A DNA stretch of 64,000 nucleotides from Knoellia sp. Soil729 (GCF_001427985.1 NZ_LMSA01000002.1:908544-972543); one strand, 5' to 3'; shown: positions 25,503-35,184, numbered from the stretch's first letter. Made by a program: numbers and translations. The notes: a model not told the origin generated them from the sequence alone.

Positions 25503-26099
25503 ATGAGCACAGCGACGACCGCGGACCTCGACCTGCTGCGGGCGGCAGCCGCCGGTGACGTGGACGCTGCAGCAGCGGCCCTGCGGGCCGGGGCCGACGT
25601 GGAGACGCGTGACGAGCACCAGCGCACGCCGCTGCTCCTGGCGGCCACATCGGACGAGGTCGAGGTCGCTCGGCTGCTGCTCGAGGCCGGCGCGTCCCCG
25701 GATGCGCTGGACGACCGGCACGACACACCGTGGCTGGTCACCGGCGTGACCGGGAGCGTGGCGATGCTCGAGGCGCTGCTGCCGGCGAACCCTGACCTGA
25801 CGATCCGCAACCGCTACGGCGGGGTGTCGGTCATCCCGGCGAGCGAGCGCGGCCACGTGGACTACGTGCGCCGTGTGGTGCAGACCGGCATCGACGTCGA
25901 CCACGTCAACGACCTCGGCTGGACCGCACTGCTCGAGGCCGTGATCCTCGGAGACGGCGGACCGCACCATCAGGAGATCGTGGAGATTCTTCTCGAGGCG
26001 GGCGCCGACCGCGACCTCGCCGACAGGGAGGGTGTCACCGCCCTGGAGCACGCCAGGGCCAAGGGACAGGTCGAGGTCGCGCGCGTGCTCGAGGGCTGA
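25503..26099 (+). CDS. Ankyrin-repeat protein
   Basis: 198 aa with about five ankyrin repeats, for example QRTPLLLAATSDEVEVARLLLEAG and LGWTALLEAVILGDGG... followed by EIVEILLEAGAD. No signal peptide. Bacterial proteins of this size are cytosolic protein-binding modules, often co-encoded with enzymes such as catalase. Here the neighbours are a divergent FAD oxidase and a PIG-L deacetylase, and no partner is evident. Confidence 0.9.
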   Translation: MSTATTADLDLLRAAAAGDVDAAAAALRAGADVETRDEHQRTPLLLAATSDEVEVARLLLEAGASPDALDDRHDTPWLVTGVTGSVAMLEALLPANPDLTIRNRYGGVSVIPASERGHVDYVRRVVQTGIDVDHVNDLGWTALLEAVILGDGGPHHQEIVEILLEAGADRDLADREGVTALEHARAKGQVEVARVLEG

Positions 26100-26148
26100 G
26101 GGGGCGGCGGTCGCCGCCGGTGACCGTGCCGTTCGGCAGGATGGGGGC

Positions 26149-26952
26149 ATGGCCACGATCGTCTTCCTGCATGCCCACCCCGACGACGAGGCCTCCGGCA
26201 CCTCGGGCACGATGACGCGGCTCTCGCGCGAGGGCCACCGGGTCGTGGTGGTCTACGGCACCGGTGGCGAGCACGGCACGGCGCCGGCAGAGCTGGCCGA
26301 AGGCATGACGGTCGCCGACTTCCGTCGTGGAGAGGCGGAGGCCTCGGCCCGCGTCACAGGGGCGGAGCGCATCGTCTGGCTCGGGTACCAGGACTCGGGG
26401 ATGCACGGCTGGGACCAGAACGCCCACGAGCAGTCCTTCCACAGCGCTGACCTCGACGAGGCAGCGGAGCGGCTGGTCGAGGTGCTCGACGAGGAGGATG
26501 CCGACGTGCTCGTGGCGTACGACTGGCATGGCGGCTACGGCCACCCGGACCACATCAAGGTGCACCACGTGGCCCACCGCGCCGCCGAGCGAGCCATGCA
26601 ACGTCCGCGTCTGCTCGAGTCGACGATGAACCGCGACGCCATGCGAGCTGGTTATCGGGCGGCCAAGGAAGCGGGACATGACGCGAGCTTCGACCCGGAC
26701 CAGCCGATGGAGGACGGCGAGCCGATCGGCACGCCCGAGACCCAGATCTCCTGGCGGGTCGACGTCTCCGCCGACATCGACGCCAAGCGGGCAGCGCTGT
26801 CCGCCCACGCGAGCCAGACGTCCAACGTCGGCATGATGCTCCAGCTGCCGCCCGAGACCTTCCTCGCGTGGTTCGGCACCGAGTTCTACATCGAGCCGGG
26901 TCGTGAGCCGGGCATGGTCGACGGGTGGCCGTTCGCCGACCTGAACGCCTGA
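26149..26952 (+). CDS. PIG-L/LmbE family deacetylase
   Basis: 267 aa. N-terminal HAHPDDE (8-14) supplies the zinc His/Asp-Asp motif and HPDH (127-130) the further His ligand. The family removes N-acetyl groups from sugars such as GlcNAc-inositol (MshB) or acts on mycothiol S-conjugates (Mca). The YDWHGGYGHPDH stretch and overall length fit the MshB/Mca neighbourhood, but I cannot separate them. Start ATG 26149. An overlapping ATG at 26141 is out of frame. Confidence 0.88.
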   Translation: MATIVFLHAHPDDEASGTSGTMTRLSREGHRVVVVYGTGGEHGTAPAELAEGMTVADFRRGEAEASARVTGAERIVWLGYQDSGMHGWDQNAHEQSFHSADLDEAAERLVEVLDEEDADVLVAYDWHGGYGHPDHIKVHHVAHRAAERAMQRPRLLESTMNRDAMRAGYRAAKEAGHDASFDPDQPMEDGEPIGTPETQISWRVDVSADIDAKRAALSAHASQTSNVGMMLQLPPETFLAWFGTEFYIEPGREPGMVDGWPFADLNA

Positions 26953-26967
26953 CTCGGGAGCGACCGG

Positions 26968-27022
26968 AGGGAACCTTGGGGGTCCGGAGGGTTAGCAACC
27001 ATCCGGCCCCCAAAGGTCCCCT
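26968..27022. terminator. Bidirectional terminator
   Basis: Imperfect 20-bp inverted repeat: 26968-26988 (ending GGGGGTCCGGA) against 27002-27022 (starting TCCGGCCCCC), with a 13-base loop. It lies between the convergent PIG-L and nitrilase-family genes. Confidence 0.7.
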
Positions 27023-27043
27023 CATGGGGAGCAAAAGTCGGGG

Positions 27044-27853
27044 TCAGAGGTGGCGGTCAGCCAGGACCGGGAAGCCCTCTCTCGTGCTGAGCACCACGGC
27101 GGGGTCGATGTCGACGACGAGGACTTCCTCGTCGCTGCCGGCCTCGGCCAGCACCTCACCGCTCGGCGAGACCACCTGGCTGCGGCCGCCCATCTCCGTG
27201 CGCGCGTGGGTGCCGGCGGTGTTGCACTGCACGACGAACGCCTGGTCCTCGACGGCCCGCGCCCGCCCGAGCAGCGTCCAGTGGGCGACGCGCGCAGCCG
27301 GCCAGGCCGCGGGCACGAGGAACACCGTCGCGCCGGCGTCGAGCTGCTGCCGGTAGAGCTCGGGGAAGCGCAGGTCGTAGCAGGTCGAGAGCCCGACCGT
27401 CACGGGCTCGGCTGCACCGGACGGGATCTCGACGGTGACGACCTCAGTGCCGGCCTCGAGGAGCTTCGGCTCACCGGAGCCGAACCCGAACCGGTGGATC
27501 TTGCGGTATGCCGTCCGCCCACCCTGCGCAGTGACGAGGACGGAGGTGTTGGCCAGGGTGCGGCCGTCCGGCCCGGCCTCGGGCAGGCGCTCGATGAACG
27601 ACCCGGCATGCAGGGTCACCCCGGCGTCGGTCGCGAGGGTGGTCATGGCGCTCACCCAGGGTCCGTTGAGCGCCTCGGCCAGGCCCTCCCACCGGCGGTA
27701 GTCGAACCCCGTCGGACCCCACAGCTCGGGCAGGACGACCAGGTCCGGCCCGTGCTCGTCGGACACCTCACGCACGAGGCCCGAGACCCGCTCGATGCGC
27801 TCCGGCATCGACTCGTCATCGTCGTAGCCCAGCTGGATGGCCGCGATCCGCAT
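27044..27853 (-). CDS. Carbon-nitrogen hydrolase (nitrilase superfamily)
   Basis: 269 aa from the ATG at 27853. The Glu-Lys-Cys triad is visible: E in VVLPELWG (about 43), K in AYRKIHRFG (about 117) and C in LSTCYDLRFPELYR (about 152). It hydrolyses a C-N bond. The omega-amidase/NIT2-like branch (deaminated glutathione or 2-oxoglutaramate) fits the CYDLRFPE motif best. Start overlaps the stop of the CopD-CtaG gene by one base (TGATG), so the two are probably co-transcribed. Confidence 0.88.
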   Translation of the reverse strand: MRIAAIQLGYDDDESMPERIERVSGLVREVSDEHGPDLVVLPELWGPTGFDYRRWEGLAEALNGPWVSAMTTLATDAGVTLHAGSFIERLPEAGPDGRTLANTSVLVTAQGGRTAYRKIHRFGFGSGEPKLLEAGTEVVTVEIPSGAAEPVTVGLSTCYDLRFPELYRQQLDAGATVFLVPAAWPAARVAHWTLLGRARAVEDQAFVVQCNTAGTHARTEMGGRSQVVSPSGEVLAEAGSDEEVLVVDIDPAVVLSTREGFPVLADRHL

Positions 27854-29829
27854 CAGTCGATCTCCTTGCTCTCTTGACCGAGGCGCCCGAGTCGCGCGTT
27901 GTAGGCGCGCAGCGCTGCGTCGTCGTCGCGGTCGGCCTGGCGGTCGAGCCGCACCGTCTCCTGACGGTCCCGGCTGAACCATTGTCGCGCGACGAGGACG
28001 GCGAGGATGAGCGTGGGCGCCTCACCGAAGCCCCACGCGATCTCGCCGGCGCGCTCCTGGTCGGCTAGCAGCGGCGGCCCCCACGGCAGGTTGATCTGCT
28101 CGAAGAAGCCCGGGGCCAGCACGAACTGCGTCCCCGTGAGCGTCACCCCGAAGAAGGCGTGGAACGAGATCGTCGCAAAGAGGATGAGGAGCAGGATCGT
28201 CGGCGACCACTTCGGCGGACCGGGGTCGATGCCGATGAGCACCCACGTGAAGAGGTATCCCGTGAGGAAGAAGTGGGCGATCATGAGCAGGTGCCCGGTG
28301 TGGGTGGTGAGCGCGACCTCGAACAGCGGCGACCAGTAGAAGGCCGCGAGGCTCCCGAAGAACAGAGCGGCCGCGACCACCGGGTTGGCGAGCAGCTTCA
28401 TCGCCCGTGAGTGCACGACCTGGAGGATGAGCTCGCGAGGCCCCCAGGTGCGGTCGTGGCGTGACGGCAGGGCGCGCAGGGCCAACGTCAGGGGGGCGGC
28501 CGGGACGAGCAGCAGCGGCACGACCATCGCCACGATCATGTGCATGACCATGTGGACGGAGAAGAGCACCCGGCCCCAGATGTCGGGGGCACCGCTCGTG
28601 GCCCAGACGAACGCGATCCAGCCGAGGGTCCACAGGATCGTGCGGTGGACCGGCCAGGTGTCGCCGCGCCGTCGCAGACGGATGACGCCCGCGGCATACA
28701 GGCCGACGGCGAGCACCGCGATGGTGAGCATGAGCCAGTTGGGCCGCCAGGCCAACAGCCAGTCGGCCCTGGACATCGGCCCCGGGTCCGGGAAGCCGGT
28801 GAGGGTCAGCACCGCGCTCGGTGACTCCTCGGAGTCCGGCACGGGTGGGGGCGTACGCCCCAGCACCGCACCCAGACCGAAGGCGGCCGACATGAGCGCG
28901 AGCTCGAGGAGCACGAGGCGTGAGAACGCGTTGCCACCCTGGCCGATGGTGGCCATGACCCGGCGCCGCTGCTGCCAGCCGAGGATGCCGAGGGCGACGA
29001 TGATGACTGTCTTGCCCACGAGCATCGCGCCGTAGGCCGAGTTGATGCCCGAGAAGGACCCGAGCCGGATCACGGCCTGCTGCAACCCGGTGAGGGCCAC
29101 CGCGGCGTAGGCCCAGGCGGCGAGCACCGAGTAGCGGCCGACGGTGGCGCCGAGGTCCTCACCGATGCGCGGCCGCATGATCGCGATGGCGAGCAGTCCA
29201 CCGACCCACACCGTGACGCCGATGAGGTGCACCCCGAGCGAGTTGACCGCGTCCTCGTGGCTGGCGCTGCCCGCCGCGTGCCCCGTGAGCGCGACGATGA
29301 CGATGCCGCCCAGGGCCAGTGCCGCCAGCCAGGCAAAGGACGACCGCGCACGGGCGAGCAGTGCACCGCTGGTGACAGCCAGTGCCACTGCGGTCGAGAT
29401 CGACAGGACACGGGTGACTTCGAGCGACCAGACGAACGTGAGGAACTGGCGACCCAGCTCCGGGTCGCCCAGGGTGAGGCCGGCGAGCGAGGCGAACGTG
29501 AGGAGGACTCCCAACCCAGCCGAGACGAACCAGATGACCCCGGTGACGGCGGCCAGGCGCGCGGCCTGGATGCGCCGCTCGGTGTTGCGCCGCTCCGGGA
29601 CGAGGAACGCCGCCAGGACGAGCAGCCCGAGGGTCGCCGCAGACGAGAGGTCGCTGACCACCCGCACCAGGGGCAGGGCGACGCGCACGAGGGGGCCGGG
29701 GTCGTCGAGGACGAGCGGCGCCAGCACCCCGGCGAGCGCGGCTGCGACGAGGGCGACGAGCAGTCCGCTGACGGTGACGACAGCCACCGGCCCCAGGGCG
29801 GTGCGAGGGGCAGCGGGGGCAGTGCTCAT
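27853..29829 (-). CDS. CopD domain fused to CtaG cytochrome c oxidase assembly domain
   Basis: 658 aa, at least fourteen hydrophobic segments. The N-terminal half (to about 340) resembles the copper-resistance CopD family, with GHAAGSASHEDAVNSLGVHLIGVTVWVGG containing conserved His residues. The C-terminal half (about 370-620) matches the CtaG/caa3 assembly family: SVHMVMHMIVAMVVPLLL, TTHTGHLLMIAHFFLTGY and FHAFFGVTL. His and Met residues in these helices are likely copper ligands. It probably delivers copper to heme-copper oxidase. The fusion is common in actinobacteria. Start ATG 29829. Confidence 0.9.
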   Translation of the reverse strand: MSTAPAAPRTALGPVAVVTVSGLLVALVAAALAGVLAPLVLDDPGPLVRVALPLVRVVSDLSSAATLGLLVLAAFLVPERRNTERRIQAARLAAVTGVIWFVSAGLGVLLTFASLAGLTLGDPELGRQFLTFVWSLEVTRVLSISTAVALAVTSGALLARARSSFAWLAALALGGIVIVALTGHAAGSASHEDAVNSLGVHLIGVTVWVGGLLAIAIMRPRIGEDLGATVGRYSVLAAWAYAAVALTGLQQAVIRLGSFSGINSAYGAMLVGKTVIIVALGILGWQQRRRVMATIGQGGNAFSRLVLLELALMSAAFGLGAVLGRTPPPVPDSEESPSAVLTLTGFPDPGPMSRADWLLAWRPNWLMLTIAVLAVGLYAAGVIRLRRRGDTWPVHRTILWTLGWIAFVWATSGAPDIWGRVLFSVHMVMHMIVAMVVPLLLVPAAPLTLALRALPSRHDRTWGPRELILQVVHSRAMKLLANPVVAAALFFGSLAAFYWSPLFEVALTTHTGHLLMIAHFFLTGYLFTWVLIGIDPGPPKWSPTILLLILFATISFHAFFGVTLTGTQFVLAPGFFEQINLPWGPPLLADQERAGEIAWGFGEAPTLILAVLVARQWFSRDRQETVRLDRQADRDDDAALRAYNARLGRLGQESKEID

Positions 29830-29913
29830 GCCACCCAGCGTAGGCAGGCCGCTGTGGCCTCTCGGCCATGACCCAGCCCGCACGAGGCATCCGGCGGTGG
29901 CACAGTGGTGGGG

Positions 29914-30354
29914 ATGAGGTTCCTGCCGCCGCCGGTCACCGTCGGACTCCACGTCGCCACCAGCCCCGACGTCGTCTGGGACCTGCTCACCGACGTGGAC
30001 CAGTGGCCGCTCTGGGGCCCCACCGTGAGCGGTGCCACGGTCGATGGTGTGACCCTCGACGGGCGCCGGCGGATCGGACCGGGCGCCACCGGGACGGTAC
30101 GCACCTCGCTCGGCCCCTCCCTGCCGTTCCGCATCGAGGTCTGGCAGGACACCGGTGAGGTTCGGCGCTGGTCCTGGCGCGTGGCCGGGCTGCCGGCGAC
30201 CAGCCACACCGTCCGTGCTCGCCAGGGGGACTGCCGCGTCGAGATGACGGCGCCGTGGTTCGCGCCGGCCTACACCCCGGTGCTGTGGCTCGGGCTGCGC
30301 CGGATCAGAGGGCTCGCGCAAGCTCGGGCAGCTGCAGCCGGCACCACGGACTGA
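29914..30354 (+). CDS. SRPBCC (polyketide cyclase/START-like) protein
   Basis: 146 aa. ATG 29914 preferred; a GTG at 29905 is in frame. The opening VTVGLHVATSPDVVWDLLTDVDQWPLWGP is the first strand and helix pair of the SRPBCC ligand-binding fold, with VSGATVDGV and IEVWQDTGEVRRWSWRV as later strands. Such proteins bind hydrophobic ligands or act as cyclases/hydroxylases. Its last 50 bases overlap the convergent idi gene, the end of the prenylquinone operon. A role with that pathway is possible but unproven. Confidence 0.82.
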   Translation: MRFLPPPVTVGLHVATSPDVVWDLLTDVDQWPLWGPTVSGATVDGVTLDGRRRIGPGATGTVRTSLGPSLPFRIEVWQDTGEVRRWSWRVAGLPATSHTVRARQGDCRVEMTAPWFAPAYTPVLWLGLRRIRGLAQARAAAAGTTD

Positions 30355-30832
30355 CCTCGCGCCGTCCGGCGAGCACGTCCGCGCAGAACTCCTCCCAGTC
30401 CACCCAGGCGTGCTCCACCACCTCCGACGGGTCCGGCGAGAGGACGTCCGGCTGCGGACAGGTGGCGGCGTAGACCGGGCAGATCTCGTTCTCGACGACG
30501 CCGTCGTCCATGACCGCCCGGTAGCGGAAGTCGGGCAGGACGACTCTCAGGTCGGTGATCTCGGCACCGAGCTCTTGGCTCACCCGACGGCTGACGGCCT
30601 CTGCGGCGGGTTCCTCCGGCGCCGGGTGGCCGCAGCAGCTGTTGGTCCACACCCCGGGCCACGTCCGCTTCGACCAGGCTCGCTGCGTGATGAGCAGCCG
30701 CCCCTGCGGGTCGAACAGGTAGCAGGAGAAGGCGAGGTGCAGTGGGGTGTTGGCGTGGTGCACCTCGGCCTTCGGCGCCGTCCCGATCGGCTCCCCCGCC
30801 TCCGACAGCAGGACCACCCGCTCGACGCTCAT
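30305..30832 (-). CDS. idi: Isopentenyl-diphosphate delta-isomerase, type 1
   Basis: 175 aa with the Nudix-like Idi1 fold. TNSCCGHP holds the catalytic Cys, HLAFSCYLFD the His/metal region, and VVENEICPVY contains the second catalytic Glu. It interconverts IPP and DMAPP. ATG overlaps the flavoprotein stop (ATGA, 30829-30832). It is the last gene of the UbiA-type III PKS operon and supplies prenyl precursor for that pathway and possibly for carotenoids. Confidence 0.95.
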   Translation of the reverse strand: MSVERVVLLSEAGEPIGTAPKAEVHHANTPLHLAFSCYLFDPQGRLLITQRAWSKRTWPGVWTNSCCGHPAPEEPAAEAVSRRVSQELGAEITDLRVVLPDFRYRAVMDDGVVENEICPVYAATCPQPDVLSPDPSEVVEHAWVDWEEFCADVLAGRREVSPWCRLQLPELARAL

Positions 30833-31851
30833 GCCGGCCTCGCCAGCTGGTTGACCGCAGCCCGGAAGACGGTGGGGACCGCGCGCGCCGCAGGGACCAG
30901 GGCCCGGCGCACCACCGGGACGCGCGTGGCCGTGACGAGACCGAGTGTCAGCGCGTCGTGCCGGCGCCGGATCCGGCTCCACGACTTCTCGTATGCCGCC
31001 GGGTCGCCCGAGGCGACCGCGTCCACCGCCGCCCTGGCCTGGGCCATGCCCACGGCGAGCCCCTCGCCGGTGAGCGCATCGACGTAGCCCGCTGCGTCCC
31101 CGACGAGCAGCACGCGGCCCTGCACCCGCCGGCGCGAGCGCTGGCGCAGCGGCCCGGCGCCGCGCACCGACGAGCGGGAGTGCCCGGCGATCCGCTCGCG
31201 GACGAGGGGGAAGTCCTCGAGCAGCTCCTCGAAGGGTCGTCGTCGCGCACTCAGCACGGCGACGCCGATCTCGTCCGGGCCGACCGGCGTGAGGTAGGCC
31301 TCGCCCGCGCTCCCCCAGTGCACCTCGACCAACGACGTCCACGGGGCACAGCGCACGTGCACCCGCTGCCCGTAGCGACGCGGCGAGGTCCGGGCCACCT
31401 CCAGCCCGACCAGCCGGCGCACGGCGGAGTGCAACCCGTCGGCGGCCACCACGTGCCGCACGTCCTCGCCGTCGACCCGCACGTGGTCGCCGCGGTCCTC
31501 GATCTCGGTCACCGGGGACTCGACGACGCGGACGCCAGCCGACTGGACCCGCTCCCGCAGGGCAGCGTGCAGCTCGGTGCGGCGGACGCCCAACCCGGTG
31601 CCCGAGGTGAACCCGGCATCGACGTGGCGGTGCCGGTCGACGTAGCGGATGCCCGTGATCGGGGAGCCGCCGAGCTCCACCCCGAGGTCGCGCAGGGCGG
31701 CGACCGCGCCGGGCATGAGGCCTTCGCCGCAGGCCTTGTCGATCACCCCGGCACGCGGCTCACGCACGGTGACCTCGAGACCGGCGCGGACGGCATACAG
31801 GGCAGTGGCCAGCCCGATCGGTCCGCCACCGGCGATCAGGAGGTCACGCAT
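30829..31851 (-). CDS. FAD-dependent monooxygenase/reductase (AgqC/SrsC or geranylgeranyl reductase-like)
   Basis: 340 aa. N-terminal [20 protein letters not shown] is the FAD GxGxxG fold. ACGEGLMP (40-47) and VLLVGDAAGYVDALTGEGL match the flavin-binding motifs shared by aromatic hydroxylases and geranylgeranyl reductases. In srs/agq clusters a flavoprotein hydroxylates the alkylresorcinol to a hydroquinone. The gene overlaps the methyltransferase by 8 bases and idi by 4. A geranylgeranyl-reductase role cannot be ruled out and would saturate the prenyl group. Confidence 0.8.
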   Translation of the reverse strand: MRDLLIAGGGPIGLATALYAVRAGLEVTVREPRAGVIDKACGEGLMPGAVAALRDLGVELGGSPITGIRYVDRHRHVDAGFTSGTGLGVRRTELHAALRERVQSAGVRVVESPVTEIEDRGDHVRVDGEDVRHVVAADGLHSAVRRLVGLEVARTSPRRYGQRVHVRCAPWTSLVEVHWGSAGEAYLTPVGPDEIGVAVLSARRRPFEELLEDFPLVRERIAGHSRSSVRGAGPLRQRSRRRVQGRVLLVGDAAGYVDALTGEGLAVGMAQARAAVDAVASGDPAAYEKSWSRIRRRHDALTLGLVTATRVPVVRRALVPAARAVPTVFRAAVNQLARPA

Positions 31852-32386
31852 CGCTGCCGACCGTGGCAGGCGGCAACGTGGCGAGCGCGGCGTTCTCGGC
31901 CCGCAGGCGCACGGTGAGCAGCACGGCGTTGGCCAGGGTGAAGGCCAGGGCGGTGACCCACGAGGCGTGGACGAGCGGCAGCGCGACACCCTCGGCGACG
32001 ACCGCCACGTAGTTGGGGTGGGACAGGAGGCGGTAGGGCCCGGACCGCACGGGGGCAAGGCCCGGCACGACGATGACCCGCGTGTTCCAGCGGTGCCCGA
32101 GCGTGAGGATGCACCACCAGCGCAGCGCCTGCGCGGCGAGGACCACGGCGAGCATCGACCACGCGAGAGCCAGCGGCACCACGGGTCGGCGCACGAACGC
32201 CTCGACGAGCATGGCCACGAGGAAGCCGGTGTGGAGGACCACCATCGCCGGGTAGTGGCCGCGCCCGGTCTCGATGCCCCCGCGCGACAGGCTCCAGGCC
32301 GCGTTGCGGTTCGAGACGACCAGCTCGACCCCGCGCTCGGCCGCCACGAGGAGCACGAGGACGACGAACGCGGTCAGGCTGCTCAC
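31844..32386 (-). CDS. ICMT-family membrane methyltransferase
   Basis: 180 aa with about four transmembrane segments. The SAM-binding C-terminal region is [21 protein letters not shown] and [19 protein letters not shown], typical of isoprenylcysteine carboxyl methyltransferase-like and phospholipid methyltransferase-like enzymes. In this operon it most probably O- or C-methylates the type III PKS product, as proposed for SrsB/AgqB. Start overlaps the PKS stop (ATGA, 32383-32386). Confidence 0.85.
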   Translation of the reverse strand: MSSLTAFVVLVLLVAAERGVELVVSNRNAAWSLSRGGIETGRGHYPAMVVLHTGFLVAMLVEAFVRRPVVPLALAWSMLAVVLAAQALRWWCILTLGHRWNTRVIVVPGLAPVRSGPYRLLSHPNYVAVVAEGVALPLVHASWVTALAFTLANAVLLTVRLRAENAALATLPPATVGSDA

Positions 32387-33486
32387 GCGTCCCCGTCCTC
32401 GCCGGTGGCCCGCAGGAGGACGAGCTCGGAGCAGAAGCCCGGCCCCATCGCCATGAGCAGGCCGTGGGTGCCCGGGGTGGGAGGGCGCAGGGCGAGGGTG
32501 TCGGCGAGCACGTGGAGCACCGACGCCGAGGAGAGGTTGCCGATCTGAGCCAGGCTGGCCCGGGTGAGCGCCACGTCCTCGTCGGTGAGGCCGAGGGTGT
32601 CACGCAGGGCGTCGATGACCTTGGGGCCGCCGGGGTGGCACACCCACCACCCGATCTCCTCGCGGGTCAGGCCGTGGTCGGCGAGGAACGCGTCGACGTC
32701 GCCGCCGAGGTGGCGCGAGACGATGGCCGGCACCTGGGCGTCGAGGACGATGCGCAGGCCGCTGGCGCCGATGTCGAAGCCCATGGTGCGCTCGCTGTCG
32801 GGATAGAGCCGGCTGCGGCTGCTCAGGACCTCGACCCTCGAGTCGCGGTACGGCCCACCGACGACGACGGCGGCGGCGCCGTCACCGAAGAGGCCGCTCG
32901 CGACGATGTTGGCGACGCTGGTGTCATCGCGCTGGACGGTGAGCGAGCACAGCTCGACCGCCACGAGCACGCCGATGTCGTCGGGGTGTCCCAGGACGTG
33001 GTCGTGCAGCCGGGCCACCCCGGCGGCCCCGGCCACGCACCCGAGGCCGAACATCGGGACCCGCTTGACGTCCTCGCGGAGCCCGACCGTGGCGGCGATG
33101 CGCGCGTCGAGCGACGGGACCGCCAGCCCGGTCACCGTCGTCGAGATGATGAGGTCGACGTCGCGCGGCTCCAGTCCGGCCGCCGCGAGGGCCTTCTCGA
33201 GGGCGCGGGCACCCAGCGCGACGGCGTGCTCGAGGAAGAGGTCGTTGGCCTGGCCGAAGTCCCCCATCGTGAGGTAGCCCGCGAGCGGCTGGACGAGGTG
33301 ACGCTGCTCCACCCCGGCGTTGGCGTGCACCGACCGCAGCAGCCGCTCGCTCGCGCCCGCCTCCACGATCACCTGCGCGAAGGTGTCGGTGATGTCGCGC
33401 TGGGTGTGGCGGTGGTCCGGGAGTGCCGTCCCGACGGAGAGCAGTCGACTGTGCACAGCTGCCTCGATCCGAGCGCCAGGGCTCAT
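32383..33486 (-). CDS. Type III polyketide synthase (alkylresorcinol synthase-like)
   Basis: 367 aa chalcone synthase-fold enzyme. The catalytic triad is present: C150 in [11 protein letters not shown]284 in CHPGGPKV and N317 in GNLSSAS. GFGPG-like loop reads AMGPGF near the C-terminus. It extends a fatty acyl-CoA with malonyl-CoA and cyclises it. Neighbours UbiA, ICMT-like methyltransferase and flavoprotein match the agqABCD and srsABC arrangement, so an alkylresorcinol or related phenolic lipid is the likely product. ATG overlaps the UbiA stop (ATGA, 33483-33486). Confidence 0.92.
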   Translation of the reverse strand: MSPGARIEAAVHSRLLSVGTALPDHRHTQRDITDTFAQVIVEAGASERLLRSVHANAGVEQRHLVQPLAGYLTMGDFGQANDLFLEHAVALGARALEKALAAAGLEPRDVDLIISTTVTGLAVPSLDARIAATVGLREDVKRVPMFGLGCVAGAAGVARLHDHVLGHPDDIGVLVAVELCSLTVQRDDTSVANIVASGLFGDGAAAVVVGGPYRDSRVEVLSSRSRLYPDSERTMGFDIGASGLRIVLDAQVPAIVSRHLGGDVDAFLADHGLTREEIGWWVCHPGGPKVIDALRDTLGLTDEDVALTRASLAQIGNLSSASVLHVLADTLALRPPTPGTHGLLMAMGPGFCSELVLLRATGEDGDA

Positions 33487-34286
33487 CGGGCCACCAGCGT
33501 CACCACGTTGACGAACGCGATGCCGACAGCGGCATAGAAGGGCGCTCGACCGGGGCCGACGAGCGCGAGCACTGCCAACCCTGCCACGCCGATGCCCACC
33601 ACGAGGGCGACGGCGACGTTCGATTCTGACCGCACGGGGCCGGTGACCAGCAACAACGCCGTCGCGACGACGAGGAGGGCGACCGCGAGCAGGATGCTGG
33701 CCCGGCCCCCGATCCGGTGAGGGAGCCCCCGCACACCGGTCGCGGCGTCGTCGGCGAGGTCGGGGACGACGTTGAGCAGGTGGGCCGCCACCCCGAGCAG
33801 CGCTCCCGCGGCAACGACTCCGGGCGGGGCCCAGGAGCCGCCCACCAGGTCGACGAAGACCGGGAGACCGCCGAACGACACGGCATACGGCACCCAGGAT
33901 GCGAGAGTGCCCTTGAGCCACAGGTTGTAGGCCCACGCCGAGGCGACACAGAGCAGGTGCACGGACCCGGCGAGGAGACCGCAGGCCACGGAGAGCACGA
34001 CGGTGGCGGCGAGGGCGAGCGCGCAGGCCTGCCGGACGGTCCTCACGGACAGCGTGCCGTTCGCGAGCGGCTTGTCCGGACGGCCCACTGCGCCGTCCCG
34101 GCCGCGGTCGCGCAGGTCGTTGCACCACCCGACCGACAGCTGTCCCGTCAGGACCGCGGCGGTGACCAGCACCCCGTTGGCGAGCGACAGGTCCGCGGCG
34201 GCCGCGAGCAGGGCCGAGAGCGTGGTCACCGCCAGTGCTGGTCCGAGGTGGGCGGCCTGCAGCAGGAGCCGCCCGCTCGTCTTCAT
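33483..34286 (-). CDS. UbiA-family prenyltransferase
   Basis: 267 aa from the ATG at 34286, preceded by GGGGGA; a GTG at 34304 is in frame. About eight transmembrane helices. The first Asp-rich motif is NDLRDRGRD (56-64) and the second is DLADDAATG, which together bind prenyl diphosphate via magnesium. It transfers a prenyl chain to an aromatic acceptor, by context the type III PKS product (AgqD-like). First gene of a five-gene coupled operon ending in idi. Confidence 0.9.
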   Translation of the reverse strand: MKTSGRLLLQAAHLGPALAVTTLSALLAAAADLSLANGVLVTAAVLTGQLSVGWCNDLRDRGRDGAVGRPDKPLANGTLSVRTVRQACALALAATVVLSVACGLLAGSVHLLCVASAWAYNLWLKGTLASWVPYAVSFGGLPVFVDLVGGSWAPPGVVAAGALLGVAAHLLNVVPDLADDAATGVRGLPHRIGGRASILLAVALLVVATALLLVTGPVRSESNVAVALVVGIGVAGLAVLALVGPGRAPFYAAVGIAFVNVVTLVAR

Positions 34287-34324
34287 GTCCCCCAGCCTAG
34301 GCACGAGTGGCTATGGTTCGGTCC

Positions 34325-35173
34325 ATGCCGCTGAGCCCCAGCCTCTCCCAGGACCTGCCCGCCCTCACCGCGACGTACGCCCACACGGTGCAGTCGATTC
34401 TCGACCTCGGACGTTCCCTGCGGCCCGGTGACACCGAGCGTGAGACCGACTGTCCCGGATGGACCGTGCACGACCAGTTCGCCCACATCGTGAGCCTCGA
34501 GGCGTGGGTGCAGGGCGAGTCGGCCCCCGACGTCGACGTGAGCGGCCGTGCGCACGTACGCACCGAGCTCGACGCCCTCGTCGAGCGCTACCTCGAGTCA
34601 CGCCGGGGTCGCCCCGTGGAGGAGCTTCTCGAGGAGCTCGAGGACCTCGCCGCCACGCGCATCGCCCACCTGCAGGCCGAGACCACGAGCCCCGACGAGC
34701 CGGCCACGGGACCGTTCGGCCCGACCACGCTCGTGGGCCTGATGCAGAACCGCGTCTTCGACCTGTGGAACCACGAGCAGGACATCCGTGAGGCCATCGA
34801 CCGCCCCGGAAACCTCGACAGCGCCGGCGCTGCCCACATGGTGCGCACACTCTTTGCGGCCTTCCCGCGGATCGTCGCCCGCACTGCAGGGGTGCCCGCG
34901 GGGCAGGCGGTCATCCTCGACCTCACCGGACCGCTGGTGGGCCGCGCCGGCGTGCGGGTGGAGGAGCACGACGGCAAGCCGCACGGCATACCCCTGTTCG
35001 CCGGTGCGGCGGAGGAGCACGCGGACGTGGTCACCACGACCATCACCCTCTCGACGCGGGCGGCGACCCGGCGGGGGGCCGGCCGTGTCTCGACGGCCGA
35101 CACGCACTACACCGTGACCGGCGACGACAGCATTGCCCGCCGGGTGCTCGACGCCCTCGTCATCGCCCCCTGA
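34325..35173 (+). CDS. DinB/mycothiol-dependent maleylpyruvate isomerase-like protein (TIGR03083 type)
   Basis: 282 aa; ATG 34325 preferred, GTG 34307 possible. N-terminal four-helix region with DCPGWTVHDQFAHIVSLE (H48, H53 type ligands), then FDLWNHEQDIREAI giving the third His. This metal-binding pattern defines the mycothiol maleylpyruvate isomerase N-terminal family. C-terminal SCP2-like domain. Substrate unknown; many paralogues exist in actinobacteria. Divergent from the UbiA operon with only 38 bases between starts. Confidence 0.82.
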   Translation: MPLSPSLSQDLPALTATYAHTVQSILDLGRSLRPGDTERETDCPGWTVHDQFAHIVSLEAWVQGESAPDVDVSGRAHVRTELDALVERYLESRRGRPVEELLEELEDLAATRIAHLQAETTSPDEPATGPFGPTTLVGLMQNRVFDLWNHEQDIREAIDRPGNLDSAGAAHMVRTLFAAFPRIVARTAGVPAGQAVILDLTGPLVGRAGVRVEEHDGKPHGIPLFAGAAEEHADVVTTTITLSTRAATRRGAGRVSTADTHYTVTGDDSIARRVLDALVIAP

Positions 35174-35184
35174 GTCCACGACAG

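Noticed and set aside
25503-26099. Ankyrin protein as a secreted host-directed effector
   Set aside because: No signal peptide or secretion system is nearby; small cytosolic ankyrin proteins are common in free-living actinobacteria.
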